Positions 45,137 to 54,406 of a stretch of 64,000 nt of DNA are shown here, in pieces (position 1 is the first letter of the stretch; each line of letters opens with the position of its first letter). Under the pieces are notes generated by a model. The model was not told the DNA's origin and did no database searches. It worked only from the letters and a program-made list of their open reading frames with translations. Location of the stretch: positions 1,364,001-1,428,000 of the forward strand of contig OY781965.2 in the NCBI GenBank assembly GCA_963677395.2, in the 5' to 3' direction. The stretch comes from G963667975 sp963677395 (GTDB lineage: Bacteria; Bacteroidota; Bacteroidia; Bacteroidales; G963667975). A program made the position numbers and the translations under genes.

Positions 45137-45169
45137 GTTTAATTTTACCACTTCAAATCTAATTGCTTT

Positions 45170-45934
45170 ATGAGACGTCAAATTGTTGCAGGAAACTGGA
45201 AAATGAATCTCCGCTTTAGCGAAGCGGAAGAGTTGCTGAATGAAATTGCAGAAGGAGTTGAAGATATAACTTCCAAAAATGTTGAGTTGATCGTCTGTCC
45301 TCCATTCACGTATCTTGAAATGGCAATGGATTTTGCCGGTGAAGGCGCTTTTTCAATAGGTACTCAAAATGTAAATGAAAAAGATTTTGGTGCATATACG
45401 GGCGAAATTTCTGCTCCAATGCTCAAATCAATGGAAATAGAATATTGTATTGTAGGTCATTCAGAACGTCGTAAATATTATGGAGAAACCGATGAAACAG
45501 TATTTCAAAAAGTTGAAGCTTTGCAAAAAAGTGATTTAACTCCAATTGTTTGCATTGGTGAAACATTGGAAGAACGCGAAGCAAATAATCATTTTCAAGT
45601 GATAAAGAAACAACTGGAAAGCTATCTTTTTACACTCCAACCGCTTGATTTTTCGAGAATCATGTTTGCATACGAGCCTGTTTGGGCCATTGGTACAGGC
45701 AAAACAGCTACCCCAGATCAGGCTCAGGAAATTCATGCCTACATTCGTGAATTGATTCAGGGAAAATTTGGTAAGGAAATTGCCCGTAAACAGGTGATCT
45801 TGTACGGTGGAAGTTGCAATGCAACCAATGCAAAAGAGTTGTTTGCTCAGGCAGATGTTGATGGTGGACTAATAGGTGGAGCATCATTAAATGCTCCCGA
45901 CTTTATAAAAATAGCCAACTCATTTGCAAAATAA
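45170..45934 (+). CDS. tpiA: Triosephosphate isomerase
   Basis: 254 residues. RRQIVAGNWKMNLRFSEA start with Asn/Lys of the active site, His97 in VGHSERRKYYGE, catalytic Glu169 in AYEPVWAIGTGKTA, and ILYGGSCNATNAKELF plus GGLIGGASL for the phosphate. Interconverts DHAP and glyceraldehyde 3-phosphate. It is followed by prmA with a 35-bp gap. Confidence 0.97.
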   Translation: MRRQIVAGNWKMNLRFSEAEELLNEIAEGVEDITSKNVELIVCPPFTYLEMAMDFAGEGAFSIGTQNVNEKDFGAYTGEISAPMLKSMEIEYCIVGHSERRKYYGETDETVFQKVEALQKSDLTPIVCIGETLEEREANNHFQVIKKQLESYLFTLQPLDFSRIMFAYEPVWAIGTGKTATPDQAQEIHAYIRELIQGKFGKEIARKQVILYGGSCNATNAKELFAQADVDGGLIGGASLNAPDFIKIANSFAK

Positions 45935-45969
45935 AAAAATCGTTTCTCAAACTTATAAATTCACACGAA

Positions 45970-46803
45970 ATGAATTATTACGAATTAAATCTGGAGCTTA
46001 ATCCGCATGAACCTTGGTCCGAAATATTGATGGCAGAACTAAGTGAAATGGGATTTGAAAGCTTTGTTGAAAACGAAAAGGGCTTTCAAGCTTATATTCG
46101 GGAAGATTTGTTTCGGCAAGATGTTGTTAGTGAGTTGTTTAATGTGTTTTTGGAAAGTTGCAAAATAGATTCTTCTATTCGTTTTGTGGAAGAAACCAAC
46201 TGGAATGCAGTTTGGGAAAGTCAGTATGAACCAGTTACGTTTGGAAAATTTTGTCATGTGAGAGCACCGTTTCATCTTGTAAATCCTGATGTGGAGTTTG
46301 ATTTGATTATCGAACCAAAGATGTCATTTGGAACAGCTCATCACGAAACAACTTCCATGATGATAAGCTGGATTGAACGAGAATTGTTTGAAGGAAAAGA
46401 TGTGCTGGATATGGGTTGTGGAACAGGCGTTTTAGCAATTCTGGCAGCCAAAAAAGGAGCAAAATTTGTTCAGGCCATTGATAACGATGAATGGGCTTTT
46501 GAAAATTCCAAAGAGAATGTGGTGCGCAATCAGGAACCACAAATTGATGTTAAACTTGGAGATGCTTCCCTTTTAGGTGGTATTCTGTTTGATACAATCA
46601 TTGCAAACATTAATCGCAATATTCTGGTTGAAGACATGCATGCGTATGCAAAATGTTTAAAGTCAGGAGGAAGCTTATTCTTAAGCGGTTTTTACGAAGA
46701 AGATATCCCAATCATTAAATACGAATGTGAAAAACATGATTTGATAATGATTGATAATTTGGAGAAAAACAGATGGGTAGCTGTGAAATTCGAAAAGAAA
46801 TAA
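45970..46803 (+). CDS. prmA: Ribosomal protein L11 methyltransferase
   Basis: 277 residues. N-terminal substrate-binding domain (1-100; WNAVWESQYEPVTFGKF), then the SAM fold: MSFGTAHHETTSMMISWIE, VLDMGCGTGVLAILAAKKGA (motif I) and IIANINRNILVEDM (motif IV, NxxxN). Trimethylates L11. Follows tpiA in the probable operon and ends in a long hairpin. Confidence 0.95.
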   Translation: MNYYELNLELNPHEPWSEILMAELSEMGFESFVENEKGFQAYIREDLFRQDVVSELFNVFLESCKIDSSIRFVEETNWNAVWESQYEPVTFGKFCHVRAPFHLVNPDVEFDLIIEPKMSFGTAHHETTSMMISWIERELFEGKDVLDMGCGTGVLAILAAKKGAKFVQAIDNDEWAFENSKENVVRNQEPQIDVKLGDASLLGGILFDTIIANINRNILVEDMHAYAKCLKSGGSLFLSGFYEEDIPIIKYECEKHDLIMIDNLEKNRWVAVKFEKK

Positions 46804-46882
46804 TCCGAAATCAAAATACCAAATTTACTCAAATTGAGTTGTTTATATATGCTCAATCTGAAAACAGAATAATGTAATTGTA

Positions 46883-46922
46883 AGAAACAGAGTGTGATAT
46901 AAAAATCATATTCTGTTTCTTT
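46883..46922 (+). terminator. Hairpin after prmA
   Basis: 10-bp stem AAGAAACAGA / TCTGTTTCTT, extended inward by partly G-U paired bases. It lies 80 bp after the prmA stop. Confidence 0.7.
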
Positions 46923-46962
46923 CATTTATCAACAGAGGACAAATAGCATTCAGAAATATACC

Positions 46963-49900
46963 ATGAAGAAATTTATATTTCCCATAATAGTTATTGCAAT
47001 CATTGCATCAGTGTTTCAAAACCCATTGAAAGCTCAGCAATTGAGAACGTTTACGAAAGATGTTACCTTTTATCTGGATGAACTGAAAAAACTTGGTAGT
47101 GATGATCGTAGCATGAATGGTGACGTAAAGGAGAAATGGGAACAGACAATAGTTTTGTATGAAAAGTATTGGAATTCAGGTTCACTGAGCGATGAACGTA
47201 AAATACAATTGATTTCTATTTCAAATGGAATGCTCAAAAACAAGATGAAAGCAATGCCATTTTTCTATCTTTTTCTGAACGCACAAATGGCTTTTGATGA
47301 GCATAATCATACTGAAAAAAGTAAAAAGGCGTGGTTGCAATCTTTGGTAAAGATATTGGATTCCAAGAAGTTTCGAAATTATCAGGAGTATCTTGAAATT
47401 ACGTTGAGTTTAATTAATGAACGTTGTTTGTATAAATCACAATCTACAGCATGGTATTCAAGCAATGATAATTTTCAGTTTCAGGTGAATGATACTTCGG
47501 TATCGATTGATTTTCCAGCATTAACCTTGACTTGTCGGGCAAGTGATGATAGTTCACAAATTTTAAATACAGGTGGGGTTTATTTTCCAATTGAAAATGA
47601 ATGGATTGGAAAAGGGGGGAAGGTTGACTGGCGACGTGCACAGTTTGATCCTAATGAGGTGTACGCATTGTTAAGTAATTATAGAATGACACTCCGTTTT
47701 TCGCGCTACAAGGCTGATTCTGTTACGTTTTACAATTCTCAGTACTTTAATAAACCCCTTTTAGGAACACTCGAAGAAAAAATTCTGGCTGACCAATCGG
47801 AAGAACGAATTTCCTATCCTCAGTTTGTTTCTTACGATAAACGCTTGGTAATCAAAAATCTGTTTCAGGATATTGATTATGAGGGCGGTTTTAGTATGCA
47901 GGGGAATCGTTTGATGGGTAATGGCGATAAGTGGGATGATGCCTATCTCTATTTTAAAAAAGATGGGAAGCCGTTTGTGAAGACTGCATCAAAGTTATAT
48001 TCTATTCGGAAAGACCGAATATCTTCAAGTCAGGCAGCTGTGATTGTAATGTTTGAAGGAGATTCTTTATATCACCCTGGCTTAGAATTAAAGTATATTC
48101 ATGATAAGCGCGAACTGTCATTACTGAGAAATAATACTGGTATTTCGGAAAGTCCATTTTATGATACATACCACAAGTTGGATATGTACTTTGAATCAAT
48201 GTATTGGAAAATGGATGAAGCTAAGATTGACTTCTCTATGATTAAAATTCCAGGACGTTCTGGTGAAGCTTTATTTGAGTCATTCAACTATTTTTCGGAT
48301 GCACGTTATTTGAAAATACAGGGAATTGATGATATTCATCCGCTGCAAAGGGTCAAGATAGTTGCTGATAAAATAGGGATGGAGAATGTCACTTTTAAGG
48401 AAATATCGGATATGATGAGGCTTGATCCTGACCAGATTAAGGTAATGATGCTTAAGCTGGCCAATCGCGGTTTCCTGATATATGATGGGCCAAACGAACA
48501 AATGTCTATCAAGCAAAAAGCACTCGATTATCTGAAAGCACATGTTGGAAAGATTGACTATGATGTAATTCAGTTCTTTTCTTCAATTGTTTCCGAACCG
48601 AATGCAACGCTTTCTTTGCTGACATTTGATATGCGTATCAGGGGAGTGCCTTTTGTTTATTTGAGCGATTCGCAGTATGTGCAGATTATGCCAACTAATC
48701 AGGAAATTATTCTGAAGAAAAATCGTGATTTCCTGTTTTCTGGTCATGTAAAGGCGGGTCGGTTTGATTTCTTCGCGAAGAACTGTAATTTCAGTTACGA
48801 CCAGTTTAAACTGAATTTACCTGTGATTGATTCCATGAGCTTTTATGTTCGAGCCTTTAAACCAAATGAAGATAATGAATATCCATTGATTAAAGTCAAA
48901 ACCGTACTTCAGGATTTGAAAGGTGAACTTTTGATTGATAAACCTGATAATAAGTCCGGCCGTATTTCATATCCCGAATATCCGATATTTATCAGTAAGG
49001 ACGATGCAAGTGTTTATTATGATAAATCTTCAATCCAGCGTGGTGTTTATAAACGTGATAAATTTTACTATCATGTAAATCCGTTTACAATTAAGCAGTT
49101 GGATAACTTTCAAACAGAAAAGGTGGTGTTTGATGGTTATTTGGTATCGGCAAACATCTTTCCCAATATTGCAGAGCCTTTAAAAGTACAGCCCGATTAT
49201 TCTCTTGGTTTTATTCATAGTACGCCACAAACCGGACTTCCGGCTTATAAAGGCAAAGGGAAATATTTCAGTATTGTTGATTTGAGTAATTTAGGCTTAC
49301 GCGGGAATGGTACTTTGGAATATCTGGGTTCAACTACAGTTTCCGACAATTTTATCTTCCTGCCCGATTCAATGAATACTATTGCCAAAACGTTCGATTT
49401 GAAAGAGCAGGTAGCAGTAACGGAATTTCCACAGGTACAAGCATCAAAAGTTAATATTCATTGGCAACCTTATCAGGACTCCATGATTGTTGCACAAACG
49501 GAAGCTCCTATTTCGATGTTCAACAAAGGTTCCGATCTTAATGGTCGCTTGGTTTTAACTCCCAAGCAACTTACCGGAACCGGAAAAATGGTATTCGACA
49601 AAGCAGAAATGGATGCTAATCTTTACAAGTTCAAACAGCATGAAATTGATTCGGATACAGCTAATTTCCGATTACGTTCGTATGATTTGAAAGATTTGGC
49701 GTTGAGTACCGAAAACTATAAATCACACATTGATTTCAAAAAACGAAAAGGAGAATTCAAATCGAATGGCGGTGCATCCCGGGTTCAGTTTCCGATAAAT
49801 CAATATATGGCTTACATGGATCAGCTTGACTGGATGATGGATAAAGATGAGATCGCTTTACGAAATACCAAAGCTTCCAATGATCAGAATTTAGAAAAAA

Positions 49901-51504
49901 TGGGGTTGAAGGAATTGCTGAATGCAGAACTTCCGGGAGCAGATTTTGTATCAACACATCCATTGCAGGATTCTCTGAAATTCCGTTCTCCGAAGGCTGT
50001 TTATAGCCTGAAAGATTATGTTCTCGCCATTGAAGAAGTAAAACTGATTCGTGTTGCGGATGCAGCGATTGCTCCAAATGAAGGGAAAGTAACAATATTA
50101 CGTCAGGCAGAAATGCAACCACTTGTAAAGGCACAGATTTTGGCTGATACGGCAAATAAAATGCATTATATGTACAATGCAGGGGTAACTGTCCTTGGTC
50201 GTAAACAATATTCAGGAACAGCAACTTATGATTACATTGACGAAACAAATACCCGTTATGCTATCTTCTTTGATAAAATTAATGCAGGAGCAGATGGGAT
50301 GACTCGGGCTCATGGTTTTGTAGCTGATACCTCTGACTTTGTGCTGAGTCCATGGTTTGATTTTACGGGAGATGTTCAATTATATGCCAATCAGAAAAAT
50401 CTGAATTTTGATGGTGGAGTTCGCATTAAACACAATTGTAATGAAAGCGAAAAGCTTTGGTTACGTTTTAATGCGGACATTAAACCCGATTCTATTTATA
50501 TTCCGATATCTGAAAATGCCCGGGACAATAAGAACCGTAAGCTTAGCAGCGATATTTTATTTTCGAAAGGCGGACAGGTTTATACTGCTTTCGTAGCTCC
50601 CAAAAATTTGTATTCTGATACAGCTTTGGTTTCAGCTTCTGGTTATCTGACTTATTGTAAATCAGCAGGTGAATATAGAATTTCAACTTTCGAAAAACTT
50701 CAGGATTCGAGTCGTGCCGACAATTATCTTTCATTAAGTGTGGATGCCTGTTCGGCGAAAGGTGAAGGAGCTGTATATCTGGGAACTAATCTGGGTCAGG
50801 TGAAAATCAATACCTTCGGAATTGTACGAAACTCGCTCAGGGATCATTCTACAGATTTGGATTTATCATTAGCGATTGATTTCTTTTTCAATGATGAGTC
50901 TTTGAATCTGATGTCGAAAAACTTTGATGCAAACTTCAATCTCAATGGCTTGAATGCTTCGGATGAAAAATACCTGAAATCATTACAATTTATGCTTCCT
51001 GAAAAAGAAGCCAAAAAAGCAATAAATGAACTTTCAACTTACGGAAGTTTGCGAAAATTACCGGAAAAACTTGAACATACATTCTACCTCTCCGATGTAA
51101 AGATGAAATGGGATTCTATTACCAAATCGTATCTTTCGCAGGGCGAAATCGGGATTGCAGGCATTGGAAAAACTCAGATAAATAAGTATTGCAAAGGCTA
51201 CATTCAGATGGTGAAAAAACGTAGTGGTGATATTCTTAATATCTATCTGGAACCAAATGAAGGCGAATGGTATTTTTTCAGCTACAGCAATAATCTGATG
51301 CAGTCTATTTCTTCCGAGAAAGAATTCAATGATTTTATTCTACAGACAAAGCCTGAAAAACGCAGGATTGAAGCCGAAAAAGGAGTTTCACCCTACGCAT
51401 ATTATACCTCTACTGAACGCAAGAAAAAAGACTTCCTGAAAAAAATTGAAGAGGCAGTTGGGATACCTGAAGATGCTGGAAATGAGAAGGAACAGACGGA
51501 ATAA
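46963..51504 (+). CDS. Very large exported protein of unknown function
   Basis: 1513 residues. Signal peptide MKKFIFPIIVIAIIASVFQN, likely cut after LKAQ. The sequence is rich in strand-like segments in the second half (repeated KVNIHWQ, ARFDFFAKN, LQDLKGELLIDKPDNKSG patterns) with a Lys/Glu helical start and end. An SP-cleaved soluble or surface-associated beta-rich protein is likely. I see no T9SS CTD, no catalytic motif and no membrane segment beyond the signal peptide. I do not recognise the family. It has its own hairpin upstream and one at its stop codon, so it is probably a single-gene transcript. Confidence 0.85.
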   Translation: MKKFIFPIIVIAIIASVFQNPLKAQQLRTFTKDVTFYLDELKKLGSDDRSMNGDVKEKWEQTIVLYEKYWNSGSLSDERKIQLISISNGMLKNKMKAMPFFYLFLNAQMAFDEHNHTEKSKKAWLQSLVKILDSKKFRNYQEYLEITLSLINERCLYKSQSTAWYSSNDNFQFQVNDTSVSIDFPALTLTCRASDDSSQILNTGGVYFPIENEWIGKGGKVDWRRAQFDPNEVYALLSNYRMTLRFSRYKADSVTFYNSQYFNKPLLGTLEEKILADQSEERISYPQFVSYDKRLVIKNLFQDIDYEGGFSMQGNRLMGNGDKWDDAYLYFKKDGKPFVKTASKLYSIRKDRISSSQAAVIVMFEGDSLYHPGLELKYIHDKRELSLLRNNTGISESPFYDTYHKLDMYFESMYWKMDEAKIDFSMIKIPGRSGEALFESFNYFSDARYLKIQGIDDIHPLQRVKIVADKIGMENVTFKEISDMMRLDPDQIKVMMLKLANRGFLIYDGPNEQMSIKQKALDYLKAHVGKIDYDVIQFFSSIVSEPNATLSLLTFDMRIRGVPFVYLSDSQYVQIMPTNQEIILKKNRDFLFSGHVKAGRFDFFAKNCNFSYDQFKLNLPVIDSMSFYVRAFKPNEDNEYPLIKVKTVLQDLKGELLIDKPDNKSGRISYPEYPIFISKDDASVYYDKSSIQRGVYKRDKFYYHVNPFTIKQLDNFQTEKVVFDGYLVSANIFPNIAEPLKVQPDYSLGFIHSTPQTGLPAYKGKGKYFSIVDLSNLGLRGNGTLEYLGSTTVSDNFIFLPDSMNTIAKTFDLKEQVAVTEFPQVQASKVNIHWQPYQDSMIVAQTEAPISMFNKGSDLNGRLVLTPKQLTGTGKMVFDKAEMDANLYKFKQHEIDSDTANFRLRSYDLKDLALSTENYKSHIDFKKRKGEFKSNGGASRVQFPINQYMAYMDQLDWMMDKDEIALRNTKASNDQNLEKMGLKELLNAELPGADFVSTHPLQDSLKFRSPKAVYSLKDYVLAIEEVKLIRVADAAIAPNEGKVTILRQAEMQPLVKAQILADTANKMHYMYNAGVTVLGRKQYSGTATYDYIDETNTRYAIFFDKINAGADGMTRAHGFVADTSDFVLSPWFDFTGDVQLYANQKNLNFDGGVRIKHNCNESEKLWLRFNADIKPDSIYIPISENARDNKNRKLSSDILFSKGGQVYTAFVAPKNLYSDTALVSASGYLTYCKSAGEYRISTFEKLQDSSRADNYLSLSVDACSAKGEGAVYLGTNLGQVKINTFGIVRNSLRDHSTDLDLSLAIDFFFNDESLNLMSKNFDANFNLNGLNASDEKYLKSLQFMLPEKEAKKAINELSTYGSLRKLPEKLEHTFYLSDVKMKWDSITKSYLSQGEIGIAGIGKTQINKYCKGYIQMVKKRSGDILNIYLEPNEGEWYFFSYSNNLMQSISSEKEFNDFILQTKPEKRRIEAEKGVSPYAYYTSTERKKKDFLKKIEEAVGIPEDAGNEKEQTE

Positions 51505-51518
51505 ACTTTCGTCTGTTC
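51490..51518 (+). terminator. Hairpin across the stop codon of the 1513-residue gene
   Basis: 9-bp stem GAACAGACG / CGTCTGTTC, loop of 11 nt. The TAA stop is inside the loop region. T-tract weak. Confidence 0.5.
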
Positions 51519-51561
51519 GTAACTTCTGTTTTTGAACATGAATTCTGTATTATTTTAGTAT

Positions 51562-51569
51562 TATCTTTG
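51562..51569 (+). promoter_or_regulatory. -7 promoter box of plsY
   Basis: TATCTTTG matches TAnnTTTG, 25 bp before the ATG. -33 not at the usual distance. Confidence 0.5.
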
Positions 51570-51594
51570 TCAGACTAAACTGATTTAGGGGATT

Positions 51595-52254
51595 ATGTTT
51601 TTTACACTTCTTACTCATCCATTAGTTTTGATGTTGTGCGGCGTTTTAGCTGCATATCTGCTGGGCTCTATACCATCAGCAGTTTGGCTTGGGAAAACGT
51701 TTTACGGAATCGATGTTCGTAAACAAGGCAGTGGAAATGCAGGTGCAACCAATGTTATTCGTGTTCTGGGACTAAAACCAGGATTGGTCGTTTTGCTTTT
51801 GGATGCATTGAAAGGTTGGATGGCTGTTGCTTCATGGCATATTTTTGCTCCAGACTTTTTTACCCCGAATATGCTGATTAATTATAAGCTGGTATTGGCT
51901 GGTATTGCAGTTGTGGGACATATTTTTCCGGTATTTGCAGGCTTTAAAGGGGGAAAAGGTGTTGCAACGCTCGTGGGAGTTATTCTGGCACTTTTCCCGG
52001 GAGTATTTTTGATTCTAATATCTATTTTTGCGTTTATATTGCTGGTTACCGGTTATGTTTCGCTGGCATCGATGATTACTGCGATTTCATTTCCATTTTT
52101 AGCATATTTCAGTTCTAATTATGATTATACAGCATTGATAATCTTTGCGATAATGATAGCTGTATTTGTGCCAGTGACACATAAGAAAAATATTTTCAGG
52201 CTGATTAAGGGAACCGAAAACAAATTCAGAATCAAACGGAAGGATGAAGAGTAG
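51595..52254 (+). CDS. plsY: Glycerol-3-phosphate acyltransferase PlsY
   Basis: 219 residues with five membrane spans. Motifs: GSIPSAVWLGKTFYGIDVRK (motif 1, Ser), GSGNAGATNVIRVLG (motif 2, glycine-rich), and GHIFPVFAGFKGGKGVATLVG (motif 3). Transfers an acyl group from acyl-phosphate to sn-glycerol 3-phosphate at the inner membrane, the first step of phospholipid synthesis. C-terminus is lysine-rich. Monocistronic. Confidence 0.96.
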   Translation: MFFTLLTHPLVLMLCGVLAAYLLGSIPSAVWLGKTFYGIDVRKQGSGNAGATNVIRVLGLKPGLVVLLLDALKGWMAVASWHIFAPDFFTPNMLINYKLVLAGIAVVGHIFPVFAGFKGGKGVATLVGVILALFPGVFLILISIFAFILLVTGYVSLASMITAISFPFLAYFSSNYDYTALIIFAIMIAVFVPVTHKKNIFRLIKGTENKFRIKRKDEE

Positions 52255-52285
52255 TTTTGGTTGTTTAATAAGATGAGTTATATTT

Positions 52286-52311
52286 AAGAGGGAGTATTGC
52301 TTCCTTTTTTA
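52286..52311 (+). terminator. plsY terminator
   Basis: 9-bp stem (two G-U pairs) AAGAGGGAG / CTTCCTTTT, 5-nt loop TATTG, T-run. Confidence 0.65.
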
Positions 52312-52565
52312 TTTGCCTGAAAATAAATTCATTGAGCTTATTTTTTGTTCAGGATGCCCGGATGTAGAATTGTTTTTCCGGAATATAGTTTTTAGAAAGG
52401 TGTCTATATATTTCTTAGAGCGAGTTGCTATTTTCTCAAAGTTTAAATCACTTTTTTTAAAGATCTATATGCTTTTCAGGATTAAAATAATTTTACAGAT
52501 TTTTATCCTGAATAAGGTATTAGCTTACATGATGATACGGTAACGGGAATATTGCTTTATAGACC
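52312..52565. other. Intergenic region, nothing clear
   Basis: Between the convergent plsY and porQ genes. A TTG-started open frame of 76 codons exists on the + strand but shows no ribosome-binding site, no family resemblance, and biased composition. No terminator for porQ was recognised. Confidence 0.5.
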
Positions 52566-53618
52566 TTACATCCAGTTGGAAATATTCGTTGTAAGAGTAA
52601 TGTAATTTGGAGAACCTGTCTGATGATAGGTTGTACGGGCATAGCTTAGATAAAATTTAGAAATACGAATGCCAAATCCCCATGAAAAGCCTACCGTTCC
52701 TTTGGCTGATTCTTCTTTCATTTCCTGACGACGTTGGTAGTTGTAGCCTACTCTTACCATAAAACTTTGCGAAGGGGCAAATTCAGCTCCCACTACAACG
52801 TGTCGCATGGCTTTGTCAGCAAAATCGGCAATATCTGATTTGGATTTTTTCTCACCAGTAATAGGGTCTGGCTGGTTGTCAGGATCATTGGGGTCGTAAT
52901 AAGTTAAATCCCATTTTTCGAGATGAGTTAGCAGAAGTGTTAAGCGGAAAGGAGCGTGTGGAAGCTTGCGAGATAGAGCAAATTGCATTTCGAAGGGGAG
53001 CGATTCATTGTTTCCGTCGGTGTAATAATCGAGCTGACGGCCAATATTGCGGGCAATGAGTGATGCACTGGTGAGTTTATCTCTGGAAGCCCATGTTCCG
53101 GCAATATCCATTGCAAAACCAGTTGACGACCATTCGTCGTACGAAGATACTACGGTTTTGAAATTGGCTCCGATTGAAAAGTTTGAATCCAGTTGCCGAC
53201 CCCAGCCTAAGCCTACGGCATAATCGGCAGCACGGAATGTGCCCAGTTCCTGTCCGGTAGCATCAGTACGGGTGAAATCGCCATAATTGAAGTATTGAAT
53301 ATAGGCAGAGAAAGTTCCCAGCTTACTAATGGGACGGATGTAATCGGCAAAAGCATATTTAACACCACTGAAATAGCCAGTGTAGTTGAGGGTTAAATTG
53401 TTTTTGAGCTGAGGATTCAGGAGTGAGGGATTGGAATAGGTTAGGGTAGGGTCGTTGTCGGAAATGGAAGCATTGTTTCCACCTAAAGCAGCTTGCCGCG
53501 ATGAAACAGGCAAATCTAAAAACATCCAGGTTTTGGTTCCTCCTATTTGTGCGTTGAGTTGTGACGAAAAAGATGTAAGTATGACAAATAAACCCAGCGT
53601 AGCTATTTTGTAATTCAT
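52566..53618 (-). CDS. porQ: Type IX secretion system protein PorQ
   Basis: 350 residues. Signal peptide to ~LNAQ (residue 24), then GGTKTWMFLDLPVSSRQAALGG, NDPTLTYSNPSLL and LGTFSAYIQYFNYGDFTRTD, the markers of PorQ (a PorV-like FadL/OMPP1-type barrel of the T9SS). C-terminus ends in strands with THQTG-type turn and a final ITLTTNISNWM. PorQ works with PorZ, PorU and PorV at the outer membrane in the attachment complex that processes CTD proteins. Its presence explains the four T9SS-sorted proteins in this window. Promoter near 53650 is a one-mismatch box. Confidence 0.9.
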   Translation of the reverse strand: MNYKIATLGLFVILTSFSSQLNAQIGGTKTWMFLDLPVSSRQAALGGNNASISDNDPTLTYSNPSLLNPQLKNNLTLNYTGYFSGVKYAFADYIRPISKLGTFSAYIQYFNYGDFTRTDATGQELGTFRAADYAVGLGWGRQLDSNFSIGANFKTVVSSYDEWSSTGFAMDIAGTWASRDKLTSASLIARNIGRQLDYYTDGNNESLPFEMQFALSRKLPHAPFRLTLLLTHLEKWDLTYYDPNDPDNQPDPITGEKKSKSDIADFADKAMRHVVVGAEFAPSQSFMVRVGYNYQRRQEMKEESAKGTVGFSWGFGIRISKFYLSYARTTYHQTGSPNYITLTTNISNWM

Positions 53619-53724
53619 TCTGTTTTCAATTGGATGATTTTACAAACGGCAAATATCGGTTTTTATTGCCAGAGTTGTATATTGAACTGTATTGCGTTCA
53701 ATTATTATTCCGCTGGTTAAATCC

Positions 53725-53760
53725 AAAAAGGCCAATCTTTATCAAGACTGACCTTTCCCT
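53725..53760 (-). terminator. Terminator of the urea-transporter/TPR operon
   Basis: On the minus strand AAGGTCAGTCTT pairs with AAGATTGGCCTT (12 bp, two G-U pairs), followed by TTTTTGG. Sits between the TPR gene and porQ. Confidence 0.7.
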
Positions 53761-53779
53761 TTTTTAAACTCACATTCTG

Positions 53780-54406
53780 TTATTTGATATAACTCAGTCC
53801 TTCGGTTGCGGATGCGTCGGCAGGACGAATCATTAATGCTTTGTTGAAGAGTACTTTGGCTTCGCGAAGTTTGCCGAGCTTGAAATTTGTCCAAGCATAC
53901 ATAATTACCGCATCATAGTCAAAAGGGTAGAGATTTACCACAGTTTCAAAATATTTGAATGCCATGTTGTAATCTTCTTTACCATAATAGATTAATCCCA
54001 TACGATAGTTTGCAATATAGTGCTTGGTGTCAATTTTTAGAATATCAATATATTGGGCTTTTACCTGTTCCCAATTACCCAACGCTGATGCAGGATATAC
54101 GTAACCCAGCTTGGCTTCAATGGAAAATGGGCGCAAGGTAATCGCTTTTTTGTAGTAGGCTGTCGATTCGGCAAATAAGCCCGAAAGGTAGGTTACCCAG
54201 CCCAGACGCAGGTTTATTTCATACGATTTTTCATCATAAACGGCTTTCAATACCTCAATGGCTTTGGTATATTCACCTTTGTATTCGTGTGTATAGCTGT
54301 TCTGAAAAGCATCCTGAATAGCTTTATAGTTATTCTGTGCTTTGATTCCGATTATGGGTAATATCAACAGGAGAATTACCACACTTGTTCTTTTTAAAGT
54401 TTCCAT
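53780..54406 (-). CDS. Exported tetratricopeptide repeat protein
   Basis: 208 residues with signal peptide (METLKRTSVVILLLILPIIG, cut ~IKAQ). Five TPR units follow: YTKAIEVLKAVYDEKSYE, LFAESTAYYKKAITLRP, NWEQVKAQYIDILKID, DYNMAFKYFETVVNLYP and KLREAKVLFNKALMIRP. Fully TPR, likely a periplasmic scaffold. The start overlaps the end of the TPR-barrel gene by 13 bp. Last gene of a three-gene operon. Confidence 0.85.
   Translation of the reverse strand: METLKRTSVVILLLILPIIGIKAQNNYKAIQDAFQNSYTHEYKGEYTKAIEVLKAVYDEKSYEINLRLGWVTYLSGLFAESTAYYKKAITLRPFSIEAKLGYVYPASALGNWEQVKAQYIDILKIDTKHYIANYRMGLIYYGKEDYNMAFKYFETVVNLYPFDYDAVIMYAWTNFKLGKLREAKVLFNKALMIRPADASATEGLSYIK

Noticed and set aside
52313..52543. 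A 76-codon frame in the plsY-porQ gap
   Set aside because: TTG start, no ribosome-binding site, starts inside the plsY terminator region, and no resemblance to known proteins.
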